Positions 1 through 8,140 of a DNA stretch of 49,683 nt are shown in pieces. Under the pieces are notes generated by a model, which saw only the letters and a list, made by a program, of their open reading frames with translations, had not been told where the DNA came from and made no database searches. The DNA is from Pseudomonadota bacterium (GTDB lineage Bacteria > Pseudomonadota > Gammaproteobacteria > Burkholderiales > Thiobacillaceae): positions 1 to 49,683 of the forward strand of contig JAUYET010000110.1 of assembly GCA_030691265.1 (NCBI GenBank), read 5' to 3'. Numbering within the stretch: the stretch's first letter is position 1; each line of letters opens with the position of its first letter. A program made the position numbers and the translations under genes.

Positions 1-1986
1 GCGCAGCACTTGGCGGCGGGCGACGAAACTTCCGTCGGCCTGTTTGCGTTTCTCCCAGATTTCCTTGACCCGGCCGTTGCCGTCGAAGACGGTCTGGACC
101 TGGTGGCCCAGCGCGTCGGTGGTCAGCACGATCCGGCCCAGTGCGTCGTAGGCGGTGGCGCTGGTGAGGGGGGTCAACGTGGCGTCGGTCGGGCTGGCGC
201 GGCGGGGGCGGGTCTCGCTGAGTGGGCGGCCGAGGCTGTCCCAGGTGTATTGGGTGGCGATGCTGATGCCGCCGCCGCTGACGGTGACGGATTGCAGGTT
301 GAGGCCGTTGTCTTGCCAGGCATAGTCGGTGATGCGGGTCTTGGCCGCGTCGGCGGGGTCGAGGTATTCGGTCTGGCGCTTGACGGTGCCGTCGGGGTGG
401 TAGGTGTATTCAGCCAGGGTGACGTTGCTGTGGACGATGCCGTCCACCGTGAGCTGGCCGATGCGGGTCTTGTACAGGCGGCCTTTGATCGCGCCGCTGG
501 CGGTGTCGGTCGCGGCGGAGTAGTCGTGGTAGGTCTGGTAGCCGCGCTTGTCCTTGATCCGGCTGGGCTGGTCGTACAGGCCGTAGTCGATGTCCACTAT
601 TTGCTCCAGGGCGTCCTGTTCGCGGGTGACCTGGCCGCCGGCGTCACTCGCGCCGGCAAAGGCGCGGTCGAGGCGGTAGGAATACGTGGTGGCGTAGCCC
701 TGGGCGTCGTATTTCTTGTTGCGCAGGCCTTCGGGCGTGTTCTCAAACAGCAGGATGGCGCCGTCGGGTTCGGTCAGCTTCTCCAGCGCGCCGCTGTCGC
801 CGCTGTAGGCGTAGGTGCGGATGCCGCCGCGTGGGTCGGTGACGCGGGTGGCCTTGCGGTAGAGGTCGTAGTCCAGGGTTTCGCTGTGGCCCAGGGCGTT
901 CTTGTAGTTGAAGGTCTTGCCGTTGCGGTAGTAGCTGAAGGTGGTCTTGGACGCCTGGCCGTTGCGCAGTTCCGGCAGGATGACTTCGTTGAGCAGGTGG
1001 CCCGTGTGGTAGGTGTAGGCGGTGGTCTGGTTCAGGGGATTGGCGTAGGCGGTGAGCTCGCCGGTGGCGGAAACGGTGTAGTCCCACACCCGGCCGGTCC
1101 AGTCGGTGATCGTGTCCAGGCGGCCGTTGGCGTCGTAGGCGAAGGCGAGGCCAGTGCGGCCGGTGATGCCCAGGTTGTCGGCGACGCTGGTGAGGTGGCC
1201 GGGCCAGGCGCTGGTGTCGTAGCCCAGGTTAAGGTGGTCGCCCCAGGCGTTCTTGATAGCCTTCAGGCGAGCGGTCTTGGCCGGCGTGACGCGCAGATCG
1301 ACGCCCGCTTCGCTCTCGAAGACGTATTGGGTGCCGTTGCGGAAGGTCAGGGTGTGCTGGCCGCTGGCGGGGGTGTCGAAGGCCAAGCTATCGAATTCGC
1401 CGGCCGGGGCGGTGACCGCCTGGTTGGCCTCGTTGACCTTGTACAAGTGTTCGCCGCCGCGCTCGTCGACATAGGTGATGCTGGCGGTGACACCGTTGCC
1501 GTTCTCGGGCCGCTGCCCGGCCCCCGTGCCGGCGGGGCAGTTGGGGCAGTCGCCATGGTCGTTGGACTTGAGCCGCATGGCGTAGCTGTGGCTCCAGCCG
1601 TGGCCCAATGGGCCGTTCTGGGCGGTGGCGCTGGGGCCGGAGTTGTAGGTGCGAGTGAAGACGGTGTTGAGCCCGCCCCGGCCCTTGATCGCCAGGTCGG
1701 TCTCGTCGTGGTAGTTGTTGCCGTTGACGGTGGACACCGGGTCGGCGGTGCTGGGCGTGCGGATCAGGTCGTTGCTGACCGCGCCAACCAGAAGCTGGTC
1801 GGTGAACACGGCGTTGTTGAAGGTGGGTAACACTTGGGTGGTGCCCAGCACCGGGATCGAGGTGGCGGGGTTGAGCGTGCCACCAGTGATGTCCACGTAG
1901 CCGCCGGCCAGGACGGAAGCGGAGAGGAACAGGAGGGCCGGGGTGGCGGTCAGGCGAGCAAGGGGGCGCTGGGCGGCTGGGTTCAT
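1..1986 (-). CDS. Rhs/YD-repeat secreted protein (3' end outside window)
   Basis: The open frame runs 662 codons from ATG at 1986 to the left edge without a stop, so only the N-terminal part is present. It begins with a signal peptide (basic n-region, hydrophobic core ALLFLSASVLA). Next comes a DUF6531-like Rhs opening domain (DLAIKGRGGLNTVFTRTYNS, then GPLGHGWSHSY), a CPNCPAG segment, and many YD-type repeats (FAYDANGRLD, AYDALGRI, TTFSYYRNGKTFNYKN). Rhs proteins form large beta-cocoon shells around a C-terminal toxin or adhesive tip; that tip would lie beyond the window. The start follows the stop of the transglutaminase-fold gene by 5 bp, with a GGGAG ribosome site overlapping that stop, which suggests translational coupling. 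Confidence in the Rhs family is high; function is unknown. Confidence 0.85.
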   Translation of the reverse strand, partial: MNPAAQRPLARLTATPALLFLSASVLAGGYVDITGGTLNPATSIPVLGTTQVLPTFNNAVFTDQLLVGAVSNDLIRTPSTADPVSTVNGNNYHDETDLAIKGRGGLNTVFTRTYNSGPSATAQNGPLGHGWSHSYAMRLKSNDHGDCPNCPAGTGAGQRPENGNGVTASITYVDERGGEHLYKVNEANQAVTAPAGEFDSLAFDTPASGQHTLTFRNGTQYVFESEAGVDLRVTPAKTARLKAIKNAWGDHLNLGYDTSAWPGHLTSVADNLGITGRTGLAFAYDANGRLDTITDWTGRVWDYTVSATGELTAYANPLNQTTAYTYHTGHLLNEVILPELRNGQASKTTFSYYRNGKTFNYKNALGHSETLDYDLYRKATRVTDPRGGIRTYAYSGDSGALEKLTEPDGAILLFENTPEGLRNKKYDAQGYATTYSYRLDRAFAGASDAGGQVTREQDALEQIVDIDYGLYDQPSRIKDKRGYQTYHDYSAATDTASGAIKGRLYKTRIGQLTVDGIVHSNVTLAEYTYHPDGTVKRQTEYLDPADAAKTRITDYAWQDNGLNLQSVTVSGGGISIATQYTWDSLGRPLSETRPRRASPTDATLTPLTSATAYDALGRIVLTTDALGHQVQTVFDGNGRVKEIWEKRKQADGSFVARRQVLR

Positions 1987-1991
1987 GGGGG

Positions 1992-4900
1992 TCACTCCCT
2001 GGATTTCTTGGTGTCGTTGGGCAGGAACGGCGCCGTGGGGGCCACATAGCCACCGCCGGCGCTGATGCCGCTCAGGTTCTGGATTTCGTAGAGGGCCGAG
2101 ATCAGGTCGCCGGTCGAGGTTTCATAGGCCTTGCGGACATCAACGCTGAACCGATAATTGGGGCCGACCGAGAGTCGGGAAGGAATGACGTATTCGATCC
2201 AGGCCTGGCTGGTATCCCGCAGATGCAGGTCGTTGCGGATGTCCACCACGGCAGAGGTCAATTGGCTGTCGCTAGCCGCTGGAACCGCACGGTATTCCAG
2301 AGTGGCGACGGGATCGAAGAAATCCAGCATCGGTCCGATGCCATCCAGGCTGACGATATTGTTCAAGCAGGCATGCAGGTTGCCCAACACGACGCTAGGA
2401 GCGCCGGAGTAGTTCACCGCTTCGCCGTTGGGTCCGCCGCCACAGGTCAGGTTCATGGTGTCCGAGGTATCCAGAGACCCCAGCGTGATGGTACCGGAAA
2501 CGTCCACCCAGCGGCCCGAGGCTACCTCGACGGTGACCGAGGGAGCCCAGGTATAGATCATCGAATTGGAAAGCAGGCTCACCTGCAGCGTCACCGTGTA
2601 GGTGGCGTTGGCGTGGGCGCTGGTTTCCTTGAGGACTACGTTCAGGGTGTCGGCGGTGGGTTTGTTGTAGCTCTTGACCGCGAAGCCGGCAGGGCTGGTG
2701 ACGCTCACGCCGATCACCGAATAGCCTGTGAGTCCTGAGAAGTCATAGGTGGCCTCGTTGATAGCGTCGCCGAGCTTCAGGGACAGGGTCAGCGGGTAGA
2801 CGCCATCCGTGTGGTTGGCGGTTTCGTTGACCACAAAGTCGTAGGTGCCGGCACCGATCCGGGCATAACTGGCCACGCTGAAGCCGGTGGGGCTGGTGAT
2901 CAGCGCGGACAACACGTCCTGGGTCTGGTAGTTGGTCAGACTAGAAGGGAAATTCACGTTGGTCTTGAGTTGACCTTCCGTGGTCTGGGCGGTGAGCAGT
3001 GCGTTTTCCATCCCGTCGTAATTTGAGAGGAAGGTGTCGATGCCGTTGTCGGCTCGCCAAGTCCAGTAGAGTAGCCTGGAGTCGTAGGCCGGCACGCCGC
3101 GCACGTCCGGGACGAAGGCCACGAAACCGGCGTTGGCGGGATCGGTGCCGACATAGCTCCATGACAGGTAGCTGTGGTCGAACAGGGGGTAAACCTTGCG
3201 GGTGAATCCGGCAGGGGCGAACTGGGCATAGCCGAATCCGGGATAGGCGCTGGCCAGTGTGTCACCGGCAGCGTTGGTTTTGGGATTGAGCAGGGTAGCG
3301 CCGTTAGCCAGCGCCATCTGGATACCGTGGACCGTGGAGATGGCATCGTAACCGGTGATCTCCTGCCAGATTTCGTGCTCCAGGGAAGACATGATGTGGC
3401 CGATGAGGTCGAAGTGCTTTCGGGCGGAAACCGCGGGCGCGTTGTCGCGCCAGTTGCCGGCGAATTGCTGGCCTTTCATGTCGATGAGCAGGCCGCCCGG
3501 AAGTACCGAGAAGGCCGTTCCGTCGACGTACTCCACGTCGTAGACGGAGCTGACCACCCCAACGAAACCTTCAATGGGTGACTTGACATGGTCGATCCCG
3601 TCCAGCCGATCCACGGCCTCGCGGAACTTGGCGAAGTATTGGGTCATGGCTACATAGAGCAGGCCGCCAGTCAGGTCGTCCATGGCCTGGGGATGATCCA
3701 GGAGCCTCGGGTCGAGGGCATCCCAGCCATTGCCGTTGCTGTCGATATACGGGGTGCAGTCGACACCGTCCGACTGGCAGCCTGATTCGGCGGAATTGAA
3801 GACGATGGGGTAGCGGGTGTTTGCCTGGAGCAGTTCGTCCGCCGCCCGGTTCACTTGGCTCCAGTTGGAAGTTTCGCCACCGGTGCCGATCAGGTAGTAG
3901 CCACCGAACACGGCACTGTAGCTGGCCGTGATGGGGGTCGCGCCGCTGCCGTCCAACTCCAGGGAGAGGGTCAGCGGCGAGCCCATGCCGAGCGCCTTGC
4001 CGTTGACGATAATGGAACCGGCCGTGATCGAGCTGACATTGCTCCCGTCCAAGCGGAAGGCCATTTGTATGGTGCCGGGATTGGCGTTGTTGTATGCGAA
4101 GGTGAGTTTTTGCGTGGACAGGGTGGCAACAGACTCGACTACGGAGGCTAGCGTCATCCCCTCGAATTGCACCTGGGCTTTGAGATACTTGCTCCACTTC
4201 TTGGTTTCCGCCGCGCCCACCTGGAGATCATGGTCCGCTACCATGTCGTAGTGGCGCGCCGTACCCACCACCTGATAGGGCAGCGAAGCCGGCAACAGGC
4301 CTGCCTCTTCCTTGACGATCTCGCCGGGATCGGCCACATCCTCCAAGGTCTTGCCCGGATGGTTGGCCCGCAGCCAGGACAGAACCTGTTCCTCGTAAAT
4401 GGCCAAGGGGTTCTTGTCCTTACGCGCCGCATCGTTGTTCTTGAGCGCGTTGAAATACGCGCTGTAGTCGAAATCGATACTGTCGTAGATATCCAGGGCG
4501 GCAGCTTTGTAACGCCGCAGCTTGAAGGCGGGATCGAGTCCTACCCAGGTACACTTGGACGGTTCCGCCGTGCAGTTGATGGCCCCCGCCTCGGGGCCGG
4601 TGCCCCGGTAATCGCCGAACGGCACTTGCGCTTCCACCCAGACGCGCTCCAGGTCCACATAGGAACGATCCGCGGCGAGCACGACGTTGGGGATGCCCTG
4701 GTCGCGCAGGAGGTTGGTCGCCAGTTCCAGATTCTTGACGCCCAGCCAGTTCTGGATATCCGCTGCCGGGGTGCGCACCGTGCCGACGGCATAGCGGGAT
4801 GGAACGCCGCGCGAGCGCAACATGGCAACGAGGGTAGAAGCCAAATCCACGTCGTTGCCACGTTTGCCCAGGAAAGCGTTCACGGAGTTGGAGCGGGCAC

Positions 4901-5117
4901 CGTGGTAGAGGGTGAAATCGTGGTTGTTGCGTAGGTATTCGTAGATCTTTACGGGGGTGGCAAGCGCGGCCGCCTTGTCCCGCAGAGCCTGGGCGGCAGC
5001 GGTAGCAAACTGGACCTCAGTGGTCTCAGCCAGGGGGTTGGCCAGAGACGGTGCTGCGGCAACTGCGATAGTCACCACGGCGAGGCCAGTCAGAAATAGA
5101 CGGATAAAGGTAGGCAT
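1992..5117 (-). CDS. exported transglutaminase-fold protein, catalytic Cys/His replaced
   Basis: 1041 residues with a signal peptide (residues 1-26, ending SLAN). Residues about 45-200 match the bacterial transglutaminase-like fold: GNDVDLAS (87-94) then LRSRGVPSRYAVG, LERVWVEAQVP (156-166) and WVGLDPAFK (191-199). In active members the first block is G-x-C-x-x-x-A and the second begins H-x-W-V-E. Here the Cys position is Asp89 and the His position is Arg158; only Asp195 remains. The protein is therefore probably not a catalytic transglutaminase. The central region contains SLEHEIWQEITGYDAISTVH, a long uncharacterised stretch. Two tandem Ig-like repeats follow (SPTGFSVASY... and SPAGFAVKSY..., each about 65 residues). 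The start has AGGAAG upstream and lies 17 bp after the preceding gene. It probably assists folding or display of the downstream Rhs protein (inference). Confidence 0.75.
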   Translation of the reverse strand: MPTFIRLFLTGLAVVTIAVAAAPSLANPLAETTEVQFATAAAQALRDKAAALATPVKIYEYLRNNHDFTLYHGARSNSVNAFLGKRGNDVDLASTLVAMLRSRGVPSRYAVGTVRTPAADIQNWLGVKNLELATNLLRDQGIPNVVLAADRSYVDLERVWVEAQVPFGDYRGTGPEAGAINCTAEPSKCTWVGLDPAFKLRRYKAAALDIYDSIDFDYSAYFNALKNNDAARKDKNPLAIYEEQVLSWLRANHPGKTLEDVADPGEIVKEEAGLLPASLPYQVVGTARHYDMVADHDLQVGAAETKKWSKYLKAQVQFEGMTLASVVESVATLSTQKLTFAYNNANPGTIQMAFRLDGSNVSSITAGSIIVNGKALGMGSPLTLSLELDGSGATPITASYSAVFGGYYLIGTGGETSNWSQVNRAADELLQANTRYPIVFNSAESGCQSDGVDCTPYIDSNGNGWDALDPRLLDHPQAMDDLTGGLLYVAMTQYFAKFREAVDRLDGIDHVKSPIEGFVGVVSSVYDVEYVDGTAFSVLPGGLLIDMKGQQFAGNWRDNAPAVSARKHFDLIGHIMSSLEHEIWQEITGYDAISTVHGIQMALANGATLLNPKTNAAGDTLASAYPGFGYAQFAPAGFTRKVYPLFDHSYLSWSYVGTDPANAGFVAFVPDVRGVPAYDSRLLYWTWRADNGIDTFLSNYDGMENALLTAQTTEGQLKTNVNFPSSLTNYQTQDVLSALITSPTGFSVASYARIGAGTYDFVVNETANHTDGVYPLTLSLKLGDAINEATYDFSGLTGYSVIGVSVTSPAGFAVKSYNKPTADTLNVVLKETSAHANATYTVTLQVSLLSNSMIYTWAPSVTVEVASGRWVDVSGTITLGSLDTSDTMNLTCGGGPNGEAVNYSGAPSVVLGNLHACLNNIVSLDGIGPMLDFFDPVATLEYRAVPAASDSQLTSAVVDIRNDLHLRDTSQAWIEYVIPSRLSVGPNYRFSVDVRKAYETSTGDLISALYEIQNLSGISAGGGYVAPTAPFLPNDTKKSRE

Positions 5118-5134
5118 GATGGGCTTCCTACGGC

Positions 5135-5977
5135 TTAGCGCCGTTTGTTCTTGGTGTTGGGTTTCTTGATCTTGAGCTTTTTCGGCTCGATGGCAGTCGG
5201 CTCGGTATTTACACTGGCCTCTGAATCGACTGGGGCAACATGCCTCACCCGGGTCGTCAGGGTGGGTTGCGGGCCTTGGCCCGGCACCAGGCGCAGAAGC
5301 TCGTCCAGAGATCGGGGTTCGAGCCGCTGTCTGAGATCGATCAAGTGTTGTCGGCGTGTTTGAGGCGCTTCGGCCAGGGCCACATCCAGTTCCTGTTCCA
5401 GTCCCTCCAGGCGGGAAACGGCCGGCTTGACCATCAGTGCACTTTTCCCATCTGGGTTCTTGTTCAGCTCAGTCTGGACTCTGGACCGGCGTTCCGCTAC
5501 GGCGGCAAGACGCGACCGCGCAGGGGCCAGGCGGTTGTCTTGGGTAGACGGGAAGGGGGCGGCTATTTCTTCCCGGTCGATGGGGGCCGAAGCCTCCAGT
5601 GGTTTGTGACTGCCCGATTCGACGAGGGCGTGCTCGGCCGGGTAGACGATGGCGGGCGGCACGGCCGAAGCGAGCGTCGATGCGGGGCCAGCCCGGGAAA
5701 TCCTGGGAGCGGAAACCGCATCCATCCGGACATCTGCCATAGCGGCAAGACTGAGTTCCTCCCTGGTCAAGGCCCGCAATTCCTCCACGCCCTGGCGCAG
5801 TTCGGCCATGGCCGGGTCGGCGGCCTGAGCCTTCTTGGCGGTCAGCACCGCACGGCCGATGGCGCGGATGGACTGGATTTGATCGGGCTTAAGACCCACG
5901 GCCGGAGCGGGGTTTTCCGCTTGGGCGGCGCTCGCCAACAGGCCAGCGGCCATCAGCAGCCATCGTTGTATCTTCAT
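5135..5977 (-). CDS. exported protein of unknown function
   Basis: 280 residues from ATG at 5977, placed one base after the TGA of the upstream gene and preceded by GGGAG; an ATG at 5992 would overlap that gene. Residues 1-20 form a signal peptide (MKIQRWLLMAAGLLASAAQA). The rest is Ala/Pro/Arg-rich, with charged probably helical stretches (RLEGLEQELDVALAEAP, RRQHLIDLRQRLEPR) and a strongly basic tail (KKLKIKKPNTKNKRR). I recognise no domain. Its position between the sorting-tail protein and the transglutaminase-fold/Rhs pair, with coupled starts, makes it part of the same operon and probably of the same envelope assembly. Confidence 0.65.
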   Translation of the reverse strand: MKIQRWLLMAAGLLASAAQAENPAPAVGLKPDQIQSIRAIGRAVLTAKKAQAADPAMAELRQGVEELRALTREELSLAAMADVRMDAVSAPRISRAGPASTLASAVPPAIVYPAEHALVESGSHKPLEASAPIDREEIAAPFPSTQDNRLAPARSRLAAVAERRSRVQTELNKNPDGKSALMVKPAVSRLEGLEQELDVALAEAPQTRRQHLIDLRQRLEPRSLDELLRLVPGQGPQPTLTTRVRHVAPVDSEASVNTEPTAIEPKKLKIKKPNTKNKRR

Positions 5978-5978
5978 C

Positions 5979-7223
5979 TCACGCACTCCCATACATGTTT
6001 GCGTTCCTCGCCTGCCGACGGCGCAGCATGCCGCCCACCAGGCCCGCCCCCAGCGCGATCAGGCTCCACGCCGGCAAAGGTACATCTCCTTCAACATCGC
6101 CCCCCGCGACCGGGTTGCCGTCCAGCATGAGGCTGGCGATATTCAGACCGTCGATGGGAGTGGTGGAAGCGATCTGGTTGTTGCGGGCATCCAGAGTGGC
6201 AAGGTTTGTCGCCCATTCCAGGCCGGACAGGTCGGTGATGCCCCGGTTGGCGATGTTGAGGCTGGTGAGCTTGGCCAGCTCGCCTTTGTTGAGGTGATCC
6301 ATGACGTTGCGGCCCATGGCCTCGTTGATGGCCGCCCGCAGAGCCTGATCGTTGATCGATACGGTTTCGGCCAGGCTGGCGAGATCCGCTCCAGCCGCTG
6401 CGGCCAAAGTTCGGCCGGCCAAGGCGGTCTGCAGGACGTCATTGCCAACGCCGCCATCGCCTGCTTGGGCCGTGACCAGAGAGTCCAATAGTGCGGCGGG
6501 GTTCTGCCCGGCACGGATCAGGGCGATGGCCGCCAGGGCTTTGACCCGGTTGGGAGAGGCCGTGGTCACCTGGGTATTCAACGTGGCGGCGGCATTGGCA
6601 ATGACCGAGGAGAGCGCGCCGTCCATGCCGACAAAAGATTGCAGGCCCAGGATCACCTGGGCGGTGACCACCGGGTCGCTGGCCGCATTCTGGCCGAGGG
6701 CCCAGCCATTGTCGGTGCCCGACAACTGGCTGACCTTGAGCCAGTCCAGGGCGTACTGGACATTGGCGGTCTGATTGAGCTTGGCCAAAGCCTGCAAGGC
6801 CAGGGCGGTATCCAGAGCGGCGCTCTCATAGGATTCGGTCAACCCCCAGGCGCCGGTCAGGGGCGCGGCCAGGTTCTGGGCCTGCTGGAGATAGGCGAGA
6901 TCGTCGCCCAACTCGTCGCCATGGGCGGTCAGGGCCAGGATGCGCCGGGCGCTGTAATCGATGTTGCCGGCAGCCTGATTTTCCAGCCAGGCAATGCCGC
7001 TCCAGTAGGCCCCATTGCGCTCGTTGGTTGCGGCCAGAGCCTGGACGGCCTCCGAGGTGTAAAGGATTTTTACTTCCTCGACACTACCCCAGCTGCCGTC
7101 CGGGTTCTGGTGGCCTGCAAGCCACTGGGCCGACTTCTGGGCCGGCGTCAGGTAAGCGTTCGACGCCTGGGAGCCTGCTGCGGCGAGCAGGCAGGCGAAG
7201 AACAATGCATTGCTGCGGATCAT
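5979..7223 (-). CDS. alpha-toroid (prenyltransferase-repeat) and LRR protein with C-terminal sorting tail
   Basis: 414 residues from ATG at 7223, chosen because GGGAGG precedes it and a signal peptide follows (IRSNALFFACLLAAAGSQA); an upstream ATG at 7457 adds 78 residues without any known feature. Residues about 25-290 carry alpha-alpha toroid repeats like those of squalene cyclase and protein prenyltransferase (AQWLAGHQNPDGSWG, ESAALDTALALQALAKL, DPVVTAQVILGLQSF). Residues about 315-365 are leucine-rich-repeat-like (LTSLNIANRGITDLSGLEWA). The end, VPLPAWSLIALGAGL plus RRRQAR, has the motif, transmembrane helix and basic cluster arrangement of PEP-CTERM/VPLPA/IPTL-type exosortase sorting signals. 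It is first of a four-gene operon and is probably a surface-anchored protein. Enzyme activity is not implied. Confidence 0.75.
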   Translation of the reverse strand: MIRSNALFFACLLAAAGSQASNAYLTPAQKSAQWLAGHQNPDGSWGSVEEVKILYTSEAVQALAATNERNGAYWSGIAWLENQAAGNIDYSARRILALTAHGDELGDDLAYLQQAQNLAAPLTGAWGLTESYESAALDTALALQALAKLNQTANVQYALDWLKVSQLSGTDNGWALGQNAASDPVVTAQVILGLQSFVGMDGALSSVIANAAATLNTQVTTASPNRVKALAAIALIRAGQNPAALLDSLVTAQAGDGGVGNDVLQTALAGRTLAAAAGADLASLAETVSINDQALRAAINEAMGRNVMDHLNKGELAKLTSLNIANRGITDLSGLEWATNLATLDARNNQIASTTPIDGLNIASLMLDGNPVAGGDVEGDVPLPAWSLIALGAGLVGGMLRRRQARNANMYGSA

Positions 7224-7567
7224 GGGTGACCTCCCCCGTTGCGTTCCCGAATGGCCGTTTGGCCGGGTTGTGCTGCCAGCGTAAGGGGGGTTAATGACAG
7301 TTTGTGTGGGTTCGAGCACCCTAAAAGATGAGCCGAACGGCTCTACCCGAAAGGATATAGGCCAAAAGTAATAGGCCCGTGGAGCCGCGCTGGCATTGGG
7401 CTGAGGCGTATCCGCCCAGAAAATAATCGCCCCGGAAATGTCATTCTGCTGCAACAAAGGCGGCGGCCTGGGTCAGCGCTTGGCCTCGGGCGAGCCTCTT
7501 CTTCCAGTAGTTCCTGGTAGCTGATGGGGGGCATCGCAACCCTGTGTTTGTTGTCTGTTTGCTCCCG

Positions 7568-7621
7568 AAAAAAGAGCGGCGCCCGATTGGGCGCCGCTAA
7601 AAACTCGCCGTTGCGGCGAGT
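7568..7621 (-). terminator. two tandem intrinsic terminators (minus strand)
   Basis: Read on the minus strand, ACTCGCCG/CGGCGAGT (7621-7603, loop of 3) is followed by TTTT. Then AGCGGCGCCC/GGGCGCCGCT (7598-7575, loop of 4) is followed by C and six Ts. They would end any leftward transcript from zwf or from the interval 7640-8140, about 345 bp before the next minus-strand gene. Confidence 0.75.
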
Positions 7622-7821
7622 CAGGGAGGCGTGCAGTGTATTTGGGGGACGATGACGAGAGGATGACAACCCGATGCGAAGCGGTTTACGGCTTGAGGCC
7701 CGAACACGTGTTTTCCAGCATGGCGTTCACGACATGCGACGACAACCGCCTGCATCGAGAATCATGCGTTCCGCAGGCGGCGGGTTTGCTTCGGAATGCG
7801 TGGCACCCGCAAGGGGCACGC

Positions 7822-7855
7822 CGGATTCGTAAGCGCTGAAGCGCTAACGAATCCG
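7822..7855. repeat. 34-bp near-perfect palindrome
   Basis: Arms of 16 bp with one mismatch (CGGATTCGT then AGCGCT) around a 2-base loop. It lacks the GTAG foot of the other palindromes in the window, so it is listed separately. It lies in the gene-poor interval. Confidence 0.6.
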
Positions 7856-7872
7856 CTGCCCAGCCGGCAATC

Positions 7873-8055
7873 TCAGTTTCCTGTTGCCTCGCCGAGCTGT
7901 AGCGGCCGGGCCACGTTCAGGCGAAAGCGGCCTCGCCCGGTTTTTTCGATGGCGAGGCAGGGGCAGCGCTCGGCGAGTCGGCGTTGCAGCAGGAACAGCC
8001 GGGCATCCTGGTTGTCGGTGATGTCGGGCAGCTTGAGGGAGGCATCGAGGCGCAA
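7873..8055 (-). CDS. possible small or truncated ORF, unrecognised
   Basis: This 60-codon frame from a TTG at 8055 (or read-through from further upstream, the frame being open into the end of zwf) reads as a natural-looking protein with high third-position GC. It contains [19 protein letters not shown] and [18 protein letters not shown]. The RGRF/YRL ending recalls the wing of winged-helix DNA-binding domains, so it may be the 3' remnant of a regulator. No good ribosome site was seen, and a plus-strand terminator hairpin lies just upstream. Low confidence. Confidence 0.2.
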   Translation of the reverse strand: MRLDASLKLPDITDNQDARLFLLQRRLAERCPCLAIEKTGRGRFRLNVARPLQLGEATGN

Positions 8056-8068
8056 TTCTCGGTTGGTG

Positions 8069-8097
8069 AACGCGGCCTGAAGGCCGCGTTTCTTTTC
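8069..8097 (+). terminator. intrinsic terminator (plus strand)
   Basis: Perfect 10-bp stem AACGCGGCCT/AGGCCGCGTT with a 2-base GA loop, followed by TCTTTTC. It would end rightward transcription, but no convincing plus-strand gene lies upstream. Alternatively it protects zwf from antisense transcription, or is only a hairpin. Confidence 0.5.
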
Positions 8098-8140
8098 GAC
8101 GTTCTGCTTTGCAATACTCGACGCAAACAGACTGACTGAT

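Larger units (their letters stand above)
7224..8140. other. gene-poor interval with terminators and hairpins
   Basis: 917 bases between the start of the toroid/LRR gene and the stop of zwf. It holds a short hairpin GAGCCG-AA-CGGCTC (7330-7343), two tandem minus-strand intrinsic terminators (7568-7621), an imperfect inverted repeat 7763-7801, a 34-bp near-perfect palindrome (7822-7855), a possible small minus-strand frame (7873-8055) and a plus-strand terminator (8069-8097). No gene here is convincing. The terminators face outward from about 7640-8068, so an untranslated RNA or a decayed gene is possible. Confidence 0.6.

Noticed and set aside
10-1830. A 606-codon open frame on the plus strand
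   Set aside because: It lies antisense to the Rhs gene, is Val/Gly-rich with no domain, and is a by-product of high GC. The minus-strand frame has a signal peptide and Rhs motifs.
7796-8080. Plus-strand 94-codon frame ending in the terminator hairpin at 8080
   Set aside because: Arg/Ser-rich composition typical of an antisense shadow; the opposite strand has better third-position GC and a more natural protein.
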